Source: Datura wrightii
Taxonomy: Eukaryota > Streptophyta > Magnoliopsida > Solanales > Solanaceae
Direction of reading: 5' to 3'
DNA: 64,000 nt
Assembly (NCBI GenBank): GCA_035772735.1
Contig: JASDFA010000007.1
Location: 129,122,501 to 129,186,500 of the forward strand
This document shows positions 12,718-25,114 of the stretch, in pieces; the stretch's first letter is position 1, and every line of letters begins with the position of its first letter. The translations under genes and the position numbers were made by a program. Below the pieces are notes generated by a model. That model saw only the letters and a list, made by a program, of their open reading frames with translations. It did no database searches and was not told the origin of the DNA.

Positions 12718-12842
12718 CTCTCTTTTTTTTTAAATAAGTGGTGTTTTACAATCAAGAAGATACTAATGATGTTGTTCTAAATTTACCCTTATTTAAATGA
12801 AAAGAGTTTTATGTAATCAAAAAGACATTAACGATGTTGGTA
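12718..12842. mobile_element. Fragment of a Stowaway-like MITE
   Basis: The stretch with AAATAAGTGGTGTTTTACA and 'taatgatgttgttcta' repeats the inner part of the Stowaway copies at 29638-30011 and 56512-57025. No complete terminal repeats are visible. Confidence 0.5.
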
Positions 12843-14267
12843 CTTGTTCACTTCTCGGTGTTGCCATGTATTTTGGGGAGGGATAAATGCATCTGGATCC
12901 CAAAATAGTATGACAATGAACTACTTGACCTTGACATTTGTTGTGGTTTTGCAATATTATGAAAAATACTCCAGATAGATTAGGTAAATGCAACACCATT
13001 ACTTTATGGTTCCCAAGATTTGAGGTACTCTTAATTAAACATTTTAACTTAGAAAGTCCTAACTATGTGGCATCACCATTTTACAAGCTCTATGTTCCCT
13101 TATTAGTTGTCAGAAACTGAGTTGATCTGGATTTGTTATCCAAATGCTACTTATTATTTTAAGTGATAGTGTATACTATTAGTTGCAGGGGTTGGGTGGG
13201 TCTAGGCTTACACTTTTACTAAAAGAATCACACGTGGAGCTTGGATGCATTTGAAGTGGCAGTCATCTTAAAGACTTGATTTGAGGCATCTAATATCTAG
13301 CTTATCTAAGTAATTTGCCTGCAACAAATAGCAGTAAAGAGTTCCAAAACTTACTTTCATTCATTTGCTTCTGCTGAAGCTCAGTCTGATATTGCTACTT
13401 TACTACTGCTGCGAAATAACTAAGATACCAACCAAAAGATAGTCTATAAAATCCTCCAAAGAGAGTCTATAAATCTCCGACTTCAATATATTTTTAAAAA
13501 TGAGAAAAATGTCTTTTCTATCTATTTTCCTTGAAGGTATTGAATAAGCTACTCTCTTATCTTATCTTAGGCTGTTGGTCTGTGTTGTTTGGGAAAACTT
13601 TTTTTTTCGTTTCAGTATTAACTTAAAGTAGTCAGCCTGGGAGAGCTGCCTCTTAGTTTCAATCTTAACTTGAAGTACTCGATTTATGCGTAAAATACAA
13701 ATAATTTCATTTTATATTGTTCGAACTCTTTAAAAATGTTGATAGGTATGTTGAATATTTCAAAAATAGTGTATTTTGTAAAAAAATCAGACACAAATGC
13801 TTGTTGAATACTCCAAAGACATACATTCCAATTGGAAGGGAGGGAGTTGCAGAGACCAAATACTCACACATATACACCAAAATACTATGAATATTTATTT
13901 GATTGTGCATCTTCCTTTTTCTCTTACTATTTAATAACAAGAGGACATATACATCTACTGTTCATTGTACATCTTGTTGTGGTTTACAAACATGTATCTC
14001 AGCTTTAGGCAAAGTGGAAGCAACGATTGAATGTAGGATTTTTATCAAAGAATTCTAATATCTATTATATTTAATTTTTTAAATCTTATAAATATAATGT
14101 AGCTTTTTAATAAAAGGAATTCATCCAATGATCCATATCCTTAAAACATCTCTAACTTCGGTTTCAGATAAATATCTCCAATTGTAACTTTTGAATTTTT
14201 ATGATTGATACTTCACAAAGAAAAACATGATACACTATATAAGTTTGTAAACAAAGAACTTTATTTA

Positions 14268-14457
14268 GAGCTCGTTTGGACTTGATTTGTTTTTTTTAAA
14301 AAAATAATTTCAAAATAATATTTGGGTTATATGATTGAGTGATTTTGATAATTTTTTTCAAGTTAAATGTATGTTTAAACAGACAAATATAATTTCAATT
14401 TTCAATTTTTTTAATTTCTTTCAAATATCATATTTTTTCTATCCAAATGCGTACTAA
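14268..14457. mobile_element. Possible small MITE
   Basis: The left end AGCTCGTTTGGACTTGATTT and the right end CTATCCAAATGCGTACT are imperfect inverted repeats of the 'GTTTGGA' type seen in many plant MITEs. No clear target duplication was found. Confidence 0.35.
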
Positions 14458-15087
14458 GAAACACTTGATAATTCAAAAATCAAAAGTTATTTATTTTACT
14501 TATTTTATATGGAAGCAATATTATGGGACTATAACAATGTCATTCAAAAATCTCTTTTTTTCTTATTTCATTAATCTTTTGAATTTCTTCAGTATCAGTA
14601 ATCAGTTGATGCATAAATATATTTGTCGTATCTTTCAAAAATTATTTTTTTCAAAAAATCAAACTAATCCGGTCACTTCTTAGCAAATTTTAAAATGAAA
14701 ACACAAATTGATCACATTCCATATAGGCCCTATAGCCTTGGGCCCTTGGCCCAAAACAACATATGCAAATGCAAAAAATCGCACAAAGCTTTAAAAATCT
14801 ACGTGGCTAATTTTCATTTGTTAATAATGTAGCATGTGGATAGGTATCCTAGAAAATATTTACTTATGAGATCTATACCGTAAACACCAAAATCTTCTTA
14901 ATTCAACGGTTGTTATTCACTTTAAATTGCATAGCCCAACATTTCCCACTCCCTTCCAAATTTCTTTATGATTCTCGCCTACTTTACTCCTATTTAGCTT
15001 CCTCATTACATATCTCTCAAATCCACGATTCTTCTATATTCAAAGCTTTTCCTAAACTACAAAAATATTCATATTAGCACATTCAAG

Positions 15088-15494
15088 ATGGCTCGTACCA
15101 AGCAAACTGCCCGCAGATCCACTGGTGGAAAGGTTCCACGGAAGCAACTAGCCAGGCTGCCAGAAAGTCAGTTCCAGCCACCGGAGGAGTGAGAAACCCT
15201 CACCATTTCCAACCAGGAACTATGGCTTTAAGGAAAATCATGAAGTACCAGAAGTCCACAGAGTTGTTGATCAGGAAGCTGCCATTTCAGAGGCTCGTGA
15301 GGGAAATAGCTCAGGATTTCAAGATAGATCTAAGGTTTCAGAGGAGCGTTGTGGCTACTCTACAAGAAGCCGCTGAGGCTTACCTTGTTGGGCTTTTGGA
15401 AGATACCAATATTTGTGCAATCTACGCCAAGAGGGTTACTATCATGCCCAAGGATATTCAGCTTGCTAGGAGGATTCGTGGAGAAAGGACTTAG
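15088..15494 (+). pseudogene. Divergent intronless histone H3 with a 4-nt deletion
   Basis: The ATG opens MARTKQTARRSTGG, the H3 N terminus, but residue 9 is Arg (AGA) instead of Lys. After QLA four nucleotides are missing relative to the usual codons for T22-K23. The frame from the ATG therefore ends at 15190-15192 after 34 codons. In the shifted frame H3 continues to the normal end (RRIRGERT, stop 15492-15494), with K36R, K37N, R40H, E50K, R52M, T80I, S86R, F104L, H113Y and A135T. The histone fold is otherwise complete. The first ATG in the second frame is at Met46 (15222). H3 packages DNA into nucleosomes. The many changes at highly conserved sites suggest a decaying retrocopy or a fast-evolving (for example germline) variant; the deletion could also be a sequencing error. 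Confidence 0.88.
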
Positions 15495-18400
15495 AAATCT
15501 TTTTTTGTGCTTATGGTTGATATGTTTCGTCTTAGGGCTTTGTTTGCATCTCTTTTTGAATGTGTTAGTGTTGGTGATATAAATCAAATGACTTGTTTCT
15601 ATCAAAGTATATGTAAAACCTCTGGTTTAGTACTGTTTTGAGATCTGATTAATGAAATATGTAGTTCATTTTGTTTCTATTAAAGGTGTTGCTCATATTA
15701 TGATTTGGAATATATTTTGTGTTTCCTTCTATATTTCTTTCATAGTTTTGATTGCCGAGTGTCTCATTTCCATAAATGTTGTAATTAAGAGGAGAAATAT
15801 AGGCACTTAGATCTCTGTAGTGCCTAATGTTAGAGGCAGTTTTATTTCAATGACTTAAAAAGTCCTTATTTTGTAGCATTATCATTGCAGAATTTTTGCA
15901 GATCCTTTATGCCTTTTTTGAAATTAAATTTGATTTTATTTTGTTAATCAAAGTTGACTCTGTTCATATATACTGTTAGTTGTAGGGGCTGGGGGAATGC
16001 TGACTTTCTACCTAAACCCATTAGAGGCTAAAGTGGTATATGTTTTGAATAAATTTATATTTTGACCTAACTTCTGAAAATATGGTGTTGCAGCTGTTGC
16101 ATTTAAACTGAGACTGAGTTACTCTATTTGAGATCACATCTCCAGCTAATATAGGGATGCAAAATTTAGATAAAAAAAATGCAAGTTGCTCAACTATTAA
16201 ACTTTTGGGATATGGATCAGGTGTATATTTATTTTATAATAATAAAATTGAAGAGCTTGAGTTTTATTTGGGCAAATATGTTGCGATGTTAGGTGTTGGT
16301 GTAAATATCATAATCTTGAACAATAAATATATCTAAAGTGTTCAGCTATTTATTGTCTAAAGATCTGTTTCGTTTTGCTACAATAATATAAAGTTTTCAT
16401 AAATTTGCTGCTATATATATATATATGAATGTCTTTGTATGTGTGTGATGTATTTCATAACAGTCCATATTAAGAAGATTGTACCTTTGTTACATCAATA
16501 ATAGGAGGACAACTTTGTTTGTTCTAATACTTCTATTTTCTTAAATATGACTTAGCTTTTCTTGTTTTCCACCAGTGCCCCTTGCGACTTAAAAGTGCCA
16601 ATGGCTGAAAGCTAAAACAAGATGTACATAACCTGATTGAAGATTGGAATTTGAAAATTTTATTTTCTGTATTCAAATAGACAGCTTTAGCTGGATGACA
16701 TTGAGGAGTGCAACTCTTCTAGTCAGAGGTGTTTAGTGACAATACATCAAATTTTTTGAAGTTTTCCCCTTTTCCTCTAAATTTTTTGAATTGTTCAGCC
16801 ATGAATACTGGTATTAGGAGAATAACTGAAGCATTCTAATTTTTTGTTGATCTGGAAATAAGCCAAATTATAGGAGAATGAGGCTCAGGTGCTCTGTTGT
16901 TCCTAAGAACTCTCCTCTTAATTCAACATTGACAGTAAAAAATCCTTGCTATGTTGAATGATAAATGTTCAGCCTCTGCATTATTTACTCCTCAGAAGGT
17001 AATTTTAGTTTTGTTGTCTGGCAAAATAAGCCTTATTACTTCTCATTTCTAACTTGAGATGAACCAATCTACTTTCAGATATCTTGTCTCCTACTAGTCT
17101 TTCTAAATTAAATTTGAATTTAGAGCTGATTGAGTTTGTGAATGCATGACTATAAAAATGGTTGTGGCAGTTACTAATTATAGTCTTACTTTCTAATTAT
17201 TTATTGCTTAAATAGGTGACCTATTTTTTTTAATTTTCTGCAGAAAAGTGAAATTAGTTTATTGGCTTTCCTAATGTTTTAAGTAATCATGTGGCTCGGC
17301 TAGCCAAGAGAAAATGATAAAAGTATAACCTACAAAATTGATTGACTTTTTTGAATGATATTGATATTATGCCAAAAGAAAAAAAGTTTTTACTTAATGG
17401 TAGTAGTAGAATAATTGCAGCAATACACTTTCTTGTTAGAGCTATGCTTGCAGCGTGGATTTTTCTAGTATTCTTAGATTACTAACATGATACAACATTT
17501 TTGCTAGACTTGGTTGACATATACAAAGTGGTTCGGAATCCATAATCTTAACGCTGTTATCGATTGATCCTACTTAAGTTCATTCTAGGTAGTGTTACTT
17601 CACTAGTAGTATAAATTACTAAAATATCTTCAATAAAAAGGCCTAAGATGTTGTGAATTACTAAATCCTACTATTTTTATTTAACAGATGTAGAACCTAC
17701 ATATTAGTTGGCATGTCTAGTACTAATGTCATTTGCTTTTGCTCTTTCTTGTGGAATCTTGATATTTAATTCTCTTGATTTGTGGCTTAATGCTGAAATA
17801 ATCCAGAGAACATGATGTCTAAGTCGAGCAAAGTAATATCATATATGTTACTCCTCAAGTTTGTATTTAATCTTCATTATGTTCTTCATAAGATATATAT
17901 GTTGGAGTTTGGCATTGTAAACTTCTATGTTCAATGTTGTTCACTTGTTTTGACCATAATATATTAGAGATTTATGTTAAAAATGTCTTTTTCTTAGGCA
18001 TCTTTTCTGCCCTGATACTTGTTGATTGTGATATTAAATAAGTAGCTTCAGAATCCAAGGTCTTGCTTAGCAGTTATAGCACATGTAATGGAAAAACTTA
18101 TGTAACTATACTGTTCCATTTTCTTTTCTAAGAGGGTCTCCTCCTGATAAATTAAAAGGCATTTTCAAGTTCCAACAAATTCCTGTAAGTAACCTTTGAT
18201 GCTATACAAGTTTTACTAAATGATACTAGGAATAGAAAATTTAATCTAAACTTCCCAAATGGTTATGCCTGTTAAACATATCCTTGAGTTTGTAATATTT
18301 CCCAAACTGAAAATCAATCTGCTCGCGGAGGTATGAAATCTACTTTTAGTTATTTGAGTACTGAATACTAATAAAAGGTAAGACATTAGTTGTAACTTGA

Positions 18401-18848
18401 AGGGCTTCAACTCTCAACGTCACCTATAATTGCAACTTCATGAATTTACTAATAGCAAGAACCAAAATATTATTTGTCTCTCTTATGATATCTAGTTATC
18501 GTATTATAATATTGACTCTTGGTGATTAATACAAAAGTTAGTTACTGAAAAAAAGTAACAAGATTGATTCTTGCCAAATCTTAAATAGGTAAAAGATATT
18601 TAGGGCAAAAATCATATTTTCCGTTCCATCTTAGCATATATATAACTTTGCTAGGAAAAACAGGAAAAGAAGAGCTCATTTAAGGGGGATAAAGATAATA
18701 ATGCAACTCTGAGTTCCAAGAGAAACAATGATGATACTTTAAAAGGCAAAATAAAGCACTGATGCAAATGAAAGAGGGAAAAAGTAGGAAAACACCACCT
18801 TGGAGCCAAAGTACAAATGAGGAACCACACAAAAGCCACAATATATAT
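15495..18848. other. Non-coding stretch after the H3 gene
   Basis: No coding frame or named repeat is recognised. The first 100-150 bases are T-rich and may be the old H3 3' UTR. Base composition is about two-thirds A+T, less extreme than in 8.2-12.3 kb. Confidence 0.4.
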
Positions 18849-18990
18849 AGCTCAGGTTAATCAAGTATTCATTCCTAGATTCCCTTCTCACAACTATCTA
18901 TCTATCTATCTATATATATATAGATAGATAGATAGATAGATAGTTATGAGAAGGGAATCTAGGAATGAATACTTGATTAACCTTTGAGCT
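18849..18990. repeat. Long near-perfect inverted repeat (hairpin)
   Basis: The left arm 18849-18916 and right arm 18917-18990 are reverse complements, meeting in a (CTAT)n/(TATA)n centre. About 36 bases in each arm are unique sequence, and only a 2-nt length difference and one C/T change separate them; the rest is microsatellite. There is almost no loop. Possible origins are a snap-back duplication during repair, a foldback element, or an RNA hairpin precursor. I favour a repair product, because no target duplication or tail is visible. Confidence 0.85.
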
Positions 18991-19084
18991 ATCTTTTTGA
19001 ATGTAATTTTTCTATTTCAGAGCAATACACCATTCATACATACAAAGGTCATGATCCACCACAAAATTAAAAAATAAAGTGAAT

Positions 19085-19325
19085 GCTGATACTCTCCAAA
19101 ATTACAAGACAAAAAGTAAGAACAGAGATTTTAGTGAGAAATTTACAACAAATTGAATCATTATACTCTCAAAACCTCCTCCTATCCCAACAACGCTTGG
19201 GAGCATGAGGGTCATTAGCAGGTTTAGGCATATCATGAAAGTCCACCACTATGATCCTTCTCTTGGATGCTTTTTGCTCAGGGAACGTTTACTCAAATTT
19301 CCTCTTGCTTGATTCAAAGCTTGAG
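19085..19325 (-). pseudogene. Duplicated exon-like segment, copy 1 (unknown protein)
   Basis: On the minus strand a frame runs KRRIIVVDFHDMPKPANDP, then a charged tail ending CWDRRRF and a TGA (complement of 19169-19171). The KRR codons start at 19264. Upstream in that frame a TAA is met near 19294, so the frame is short. A second copy lies at 21140-21380 with about 85% identity by eye and the same stop codon. I do not recognise the protein. The differences are mostly amino-acid changing, so I read both copies as relics of a last exon. Confidence 0.5.
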
Positions 19326-21139
19326 GATCTGTTGATGTGTTACTAATTAAAAGTGTTGCAAGGGAAATAAAGACCACTCTCAGCCTTATTATGGCCACCA
19401 AAGGAAAATAGAGAAGCATTTCAATTTAATATTTTTAATATTAAAATGCTCAAAAATCCAACAGAAGTTTTTGTTCTATGAGTTTATGAGCCCTGACTCC
19501 TTCACGAACTTTCTTTTCGATCAGTCAAGGCAAGAATGGAGAGAAAAAAAATTCCCTTTACTATTCTTGTAAATTTAGTATTCCTTATGTTGTTTCATTA
19601 ATTGAAACAACCAATAAGTTGTCATTATGTTGTTCCTATATGTTCAGCAGATACTGCATGATATTTGCTTAATATTATAGAACTTAAAATGCAAATGGTA
19701 TGAAAATCATCTGTTTCAGAATGGCCTTTCCTTTGAGGTCCTGAATAGGACTATTTAAATGGTGTTATGCTTGTTCATGCCGTAGACTTATTCTCTTTAC
19801 AGTTGTAGTACATTGTTGTTGCATATTTCTTTATCCCTTAAAAATCTATACATGTAGTAAATGCAAAATATAAAGCCAAGGCTGATATTTTAGTGGCAAG
19901 CTGCTTGCCTACTGCTATTGTTATCTGTGAATAAGGTGTTACTTTGAGCATATCATAAAATATCTTCATAACAAAAAGTGAGAGTTTTCGTGCTCTGTGT
20001 TAACCTAATCCAAAATGTTTGGTTTGTTTAACTGGTAAATAAGAATGTGAAAAGAGGAGACACGAAAATGAGAGTATGCCTCATTAAAAAGGAAAAGTTT
20101 CCCCTATCATTTCATATAATCACCGCATTGCATTGCAAGTCATGCACTCATATCAACATATATATTTGAATATACAATCAGGAGAGCACTGCTATTTTGT
20201 CATTTATTATTTTGGTTATGTTCAGACTTTTGTTTGATAATATTGAGTTAGAGGCAGTTGTATTCTAGTTCTTGTAAATTTATTAGGCATATATGTTGGA
20301 AATATAGAGAACTGCACGAAACATTGTGTGTGTTTCCTGTGAGAGCTTCTTTCTTGATTTAACATTGACTTAATGTAGTCAGTTCATGCAAGGTCAATTG
20401 GTTCTGCACGGAGATTAGCAATTTTCTATTTTCGTTATTAAAAATCCCAACAACAACTGGAAGAAGGTGATTTTTTTGTACCTCAAAGTGAGTGTTGCTG
20501 CATCTGATGTACTAGAGGAAAGTGTCTTTTAATTTTGTTTCTAGAAAAAGTGAGTGTTGTTGCTTCTCATGTTCTAACATAAGTGATGAAACCATTAAAC
20601 TTAATCTCTTAGGAACTAGGATACAGTGTTAAAGTTCTTCAGGTCTTTAAATTCACCTGAAATTGCAAGGAAAAATATCTTCTGAATAGCTAATACACCT
20701 AAAATGACTAGTATATATTGTAGCGTTATGCTTCTTTAAGACTAGAACTTTTGAATTTATGTAGGTTAGGCAGATTCAAATCACATCCTAATTGCAGATT
20801 TTCATCCATTAGTGTAAGTGAAAGCAGCACTTAACCAAGAGTAAGAAGATAAAATACAAAAATAAATAACTTCTGAATTGTCCACTAAGAATCAGATTAA
20901 AAGATTATATAGATGCCTGTAAAGTAGTAGTAGAAGCAGTAACAAAATCCTAGCCTTAATTTAGTAACTGGATAATTTGAGGAGGTAATGAATAACAGAT
21001 TCTTCAAGCATGACATATGACACCATTTGGGATATTCTCTAATTCTATTATTTCAATCATGATTTGAGGTAAATTCGAATATACAAAGGGCATTTACCCA
21101 GGGGCCAGGATCAAGTGAAAAATGGTAGTCATCTGAATG

Positions 21140-21380
21140 ATACTACTATGCACAATTTATAAGACAAAAAGAAGGAATAAAGATTCTGGTGTGAAATTTA
21201 CAACACAGATTGAATCATGAGAATATCAAAACCTCCTCCTATCCCAACAGCATCTGGGAGTAACAGGGTCATTAGCAGGTTTAGGCACATCATGAAAGTC
21301 CACCATTACGATCCTTCTCTTGGCTTCCCCTATGCTCTGCTAAACTTTCCTCAAATTTCCTATTGCTTGATTTAAATTTT
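21140..21380 (-). pseudogene. Duplicated exon-like segment, copy 2 (unknown protein)
   Basis: This is the partner of 19085-19325. The minus-strand frame reads KRRIVMVDFHDVPKPANDP and ends CCWDRRRF with a TGA (complement of 21226-21228). Upstream in this frame a TAG follows after a few codons, and the neighbouring frame is open instead, so an indel is likely. The similarity to copy 1 includes about 70 bases past the stop codon. The copy ends close to the left edge of the LTR-like sequence at 21387, which may have cut it. Confidence 0.5.
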
Positions 21381-21386
21381 TTCATA

Positions 21387-23230
21387 TGTCATGATCCTAA
21401 ATTGGCGGGTCATGCGGGCACCTACATCAACTCTACTCGGATAGGAGAATCTTTTTTGGAATATTTATATAAAATACCCCAAAAAAATTCATTAATTTAC
21501 ACGAATCAACAATAATTCAAAATATAAATAAAAGTTTCCAAAACCTTAACTATCCCTGGATCTAGTCTAGACAGGTACAAGAGTTCTAATAGAATACGTG
21601 AAAAGACAAATGACACAACTTCGTATGAGAAGAAGAACACGGAAGCTGATGCTGAATACTCCGCGTCAATCAAGGAACTTCAAACCTGCCACAACCTATA
21701 CCAAAAAGGTGTAATAAGGTAGTATCAGTATATCACACGTACCTGTAAGCATCATTAGCCAACTAAGATTAGTTCACATAAGAGCATAATAATTAATATA
21801 CAATCGATAATAATGCATTTAATAACTACTCCACTGTGTAACAACCCACTAAGTTATCTATATTATCGACTCTTATGACTCATCAAGGTTCATGCAATTA
21901 CCCTATCCCTCTAGTCATCAATTAATCTTTCAATTTTCCTCTTTCCTATTCCGCTGCAGCGAGTGCTTAGACCGCTACAGCGGTCCCTGCGGCTGCGACA
22001 ATTTGCCAGCTGAAACTGTACCCATGACAGTCAGTAGCCCGATTTCCCTGATCCCAGTTCTGTTTTATTCCTCCATATCACTTTGTAGTATGTCTACTCC
22101 TTTTACTACTTCACTATCATTAACCAAGTCCGTTTCTACCAATTATTGACGTATTCAATTACTTACAGAATTTCTTGATCCTTCTTAATTTAGTACATTA
22201 AATAAAAAAGTCAAACATGTTGTCCCCTGATAATTCACTACCTTTTGTTAAACCCGTCATGTTACCTTCTATAACCCACCAAAATCACTTTAATCAAATA
22301 TTCAATCACAAGTACAGATTAATTAGTTCAAGCACATACAAGGAAAGTATTAAACCATACAGATGGAGTCAATCCTCCACGATCAAATACACATACATAC
22401 CCATTTTTACGCATCACCTTTATGTTATATAGTATCATACCTGCACCATATCATTATGTATTGCATTCTAACCGTGTCTCTCACCTCAAACTCGATTCAT
22501 GTTGGTATATCTCGTATCACACCTGTATACCTGTACCTCTTTGTGACCGGAACCGTATGTATATCAACAATATCCGCACAATCTCTATCTGACAATTATA
22601 CAATCGGTGATATATCAGGCACACGCCTCTATCATATCACTATACACACATGTCAGAGGGTCTTATGCTTGTCCTTCCAGTCATGACCTACAGGGGACTC
22701 TAGAAATCCATGTACTGTACACCCAACCGTATGAGACCTTCATCATACCTGTTTGAGTACTCATATTCATACACCTAGCCATTTGGTCTTTTAGAAATAC
22801 CTATTTGTGTACTCCCTCATACCGCTCGCCCGGATGCTCACCTCCGGCACGAGTCACTCATGTCCTCAACCCTCGTTCAGTCTGATCGTATCAGTCTGCT
22901 CATTCAGTTCTCTCCCTCTGCCTCAGGACTTTCATTCACAATCACCTTAATGGTTTACCGTCCCATATGACATAATATTTCATTCACGTATTCAATCAAT
23001 ACAACCTTGCCCCACAATTTTGGGACCACACATCATAGCACACAATCAACAATCATACACAACAAGAGTTACATATCAATAATTATAACAAAATTCCTAG
23101 TTTCGAGCTCAATTTCATACCCAGATAGTTAGAGCATCAATTATATTCATAACATCACAAAAGAATTCCAACCAGCTTGCTCACGAGGACAAAAAGTTCA
23201 ATCAAAATTTCTAAGGACTTTCGTGCTTAT
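21387..23230 (+). repeat. Possible LTR (gypsy type) or other retroelement remnant
   Basis: The left edge TGTCATGATCCTAAATTGG, followed by GGCGGGTCATG and CGGGCACCTAC, resembles the start of LTRs of Ty3/gypsy elements common in Solanaceae (recalled, not searched). The interval is clearly less AT-rich than its flanks and changes back to very AT-rich DNA near 23.2 kb. Open frames inside look non-coding. No right end or target duplication was identified, and no pol sequence is present, so a solo or truncated LTR is the likeliest reading. Confidence 0.4.
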
Positions 23231-25114
23231 ATCTACAAAGATTATTTTGTTAAGTAAATAAAGTAAAATATTATGCATATATTGAATGTTAGATTAATTG
23301 ATGAAATCTAAAAAAATTACCAAAGATTATTCTAAAGGAAGATTGTATTGCATTTTCAAATGAAAAAAGATTATTTGAGTGATTGTTGCATTTCTGAACT
23401 ATATTTTTGTCATTGAATCCAATCTCAATCTCATTGTGTACTAATACAAAATTAGGAGTAACACTATTAACGTATCCGCTTATAATGTAATAGATCTTGT
23501 TTTGTTGTAAATAATTTTTTCAATATAATTATTTAAAAATATAGCATGAACTTTTCTGTCATGTAAAAAGTCAAACTTAATGGTTAAAAAACATATATAT
23601 AAAAATATAAAATATAAATAAAATAGGAAAGAACTCAAACATATATCTAAAAATATAAAATATAAATATAGAATATAATATGCAAAAGAATTATTATCTC
23701 TTCATCAACTAAGATTATAGTCATTTGTATGCCTTCCTTTGTTCCCTTTTTATACCTTTTTACTAATCCAGTTCTAATTACTAAGACTTTTATTACCAAT
23801 GCGAATCACATCACCTTAAGTTGTTAACTAGAATAATTTCGTTCACGAAATCCTTCCAGATTCCATTGCAAGATGATCTAAAATAAATTGTGCACAAGAG
23901 TTATAATTATAATAATTTATAATTTTATAAAAAAATTATTTTATGAGATGAAAAGATTATTTTAGTTGAATAGATAAAACTAGTGAATATATGAGTAGAT
24001 TAAGAATGTCACTTACAAATATCACAAAATTTAAACCACATAATAACAATATAAGACTCTAATGGAGATAACATAATATCAATATTAGATTCAGCTAAAG
24101 AAGAAAATCTAAGTTAAATTATTTTGAATATAAATAATTTGAGTTGCCATAGCAATTAATATTGTCTTTTTCAAATGTACAATATAAAAAAATTCATAAC
24201 ATATATAAAAAAAAAGATAAACTTACACGGAAACACATAAATTTGAAGATTGAATCAAAAGTGTTGATGAATTAAATTATGCAATTATAAATTTTTTTAT
24301 AGAAGTGGAAGAATTTATAAATTAAAAAAATTAAAAGTATAAAAATATTAGGACATTACTATTGAAAAAGAAAAAAAAAATCACCAAAAAAAAAACAAAA
24401 GAACTTTTCGTCACTATGCCCTACCATCAAAAAGTAAAAAAAAAAATCCAAATCAAAAAGGAAAAAAACTTTAGTAGAATTTCTTTTAAAGGTTTACACT
24501 ATAAATATTAGAGTTATGCCATAAGTAAAGAATCTAATATAATAAAAATAAGGTCAAAATTTTTTCTTGACTATCAAAAAGCAAAAAAATTCAGTGGAAA
24601 TTCTTTTCCAGAATTAGAGTTATACCACAAATAAAAAACCTAATATGATAAAATAAGGTGATGAAAATAATTTAAAATAATAATTATATAAAAATAATAA
24701 ATGACAATTTTGTCTATTGTGATGTCTTTAATAAAGGGAAAAAAGTTCAATCAATATTTTTTAAGGGCCTTTACACTATTAATATAGTGTAGATAAATAG
24801 ATAAATTTAGGTAAAAGTACATAATATAGATCAAAAACTAAACTAAATACATAAAAATGGACCGTTTCATACTAATTACTTGTAATATTCAGTCGGCATA
24901 AAATAATTATAATTCGTGCCCCACTATGAGTTTGAAGGATTTTCGCGCATAAGATACCATGGCAGTAGATGAATATACTGTGGTGATATCATATTGTCTA
25001 CCATGATAATATATGAATATACCGTGATAGTATTATGAAGAATACCATGGTAGAATATGGATATAATGTGATTGTATCATGAATGATTAAGGAGTGTATC
25101 CCTGAATGATTGCT
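23231..25114. other. Very AT-rich stretch with short repeats
   Basis: No coding frame is seen. Two similar blocks near 24365-24480 and 24500-24660 (AAAAAAG..., CTTTTAAAGG / CTTTTCCAGA, 'agagttatgccataag') look like a local duplication. From 24950 to 25110 there are degenerate units around 'ataccatggtag..gaatata..gtgat'. Confidence 0.4.

Larger units (their letters stand above)
7681..15087. other. AT-rich gene-poor stretch
   Basis: I see no coding region here. All open frames are short, AT-rich and without recognisable motifs. Apart from the SINE at 7990-8140 and two MITE-like pieces listed separately, nothing is recognised. A region near 12300-12480 has CCCTCC-rich sequence that could be another decayed MITE. 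Confidence 0.5.

Noticed and set aside
18849..18990. CRISPR-like or phage-type repeat
   Set aside because: It is a single palindrome in plant nuclear DNA, with no spacer-repeat pattern.
21892..22686. Three open frames of 71-107 codons
   Set aside because: No motif, low-complexity S/T/Y composition, and they lie in an LTR-like non-coding region.
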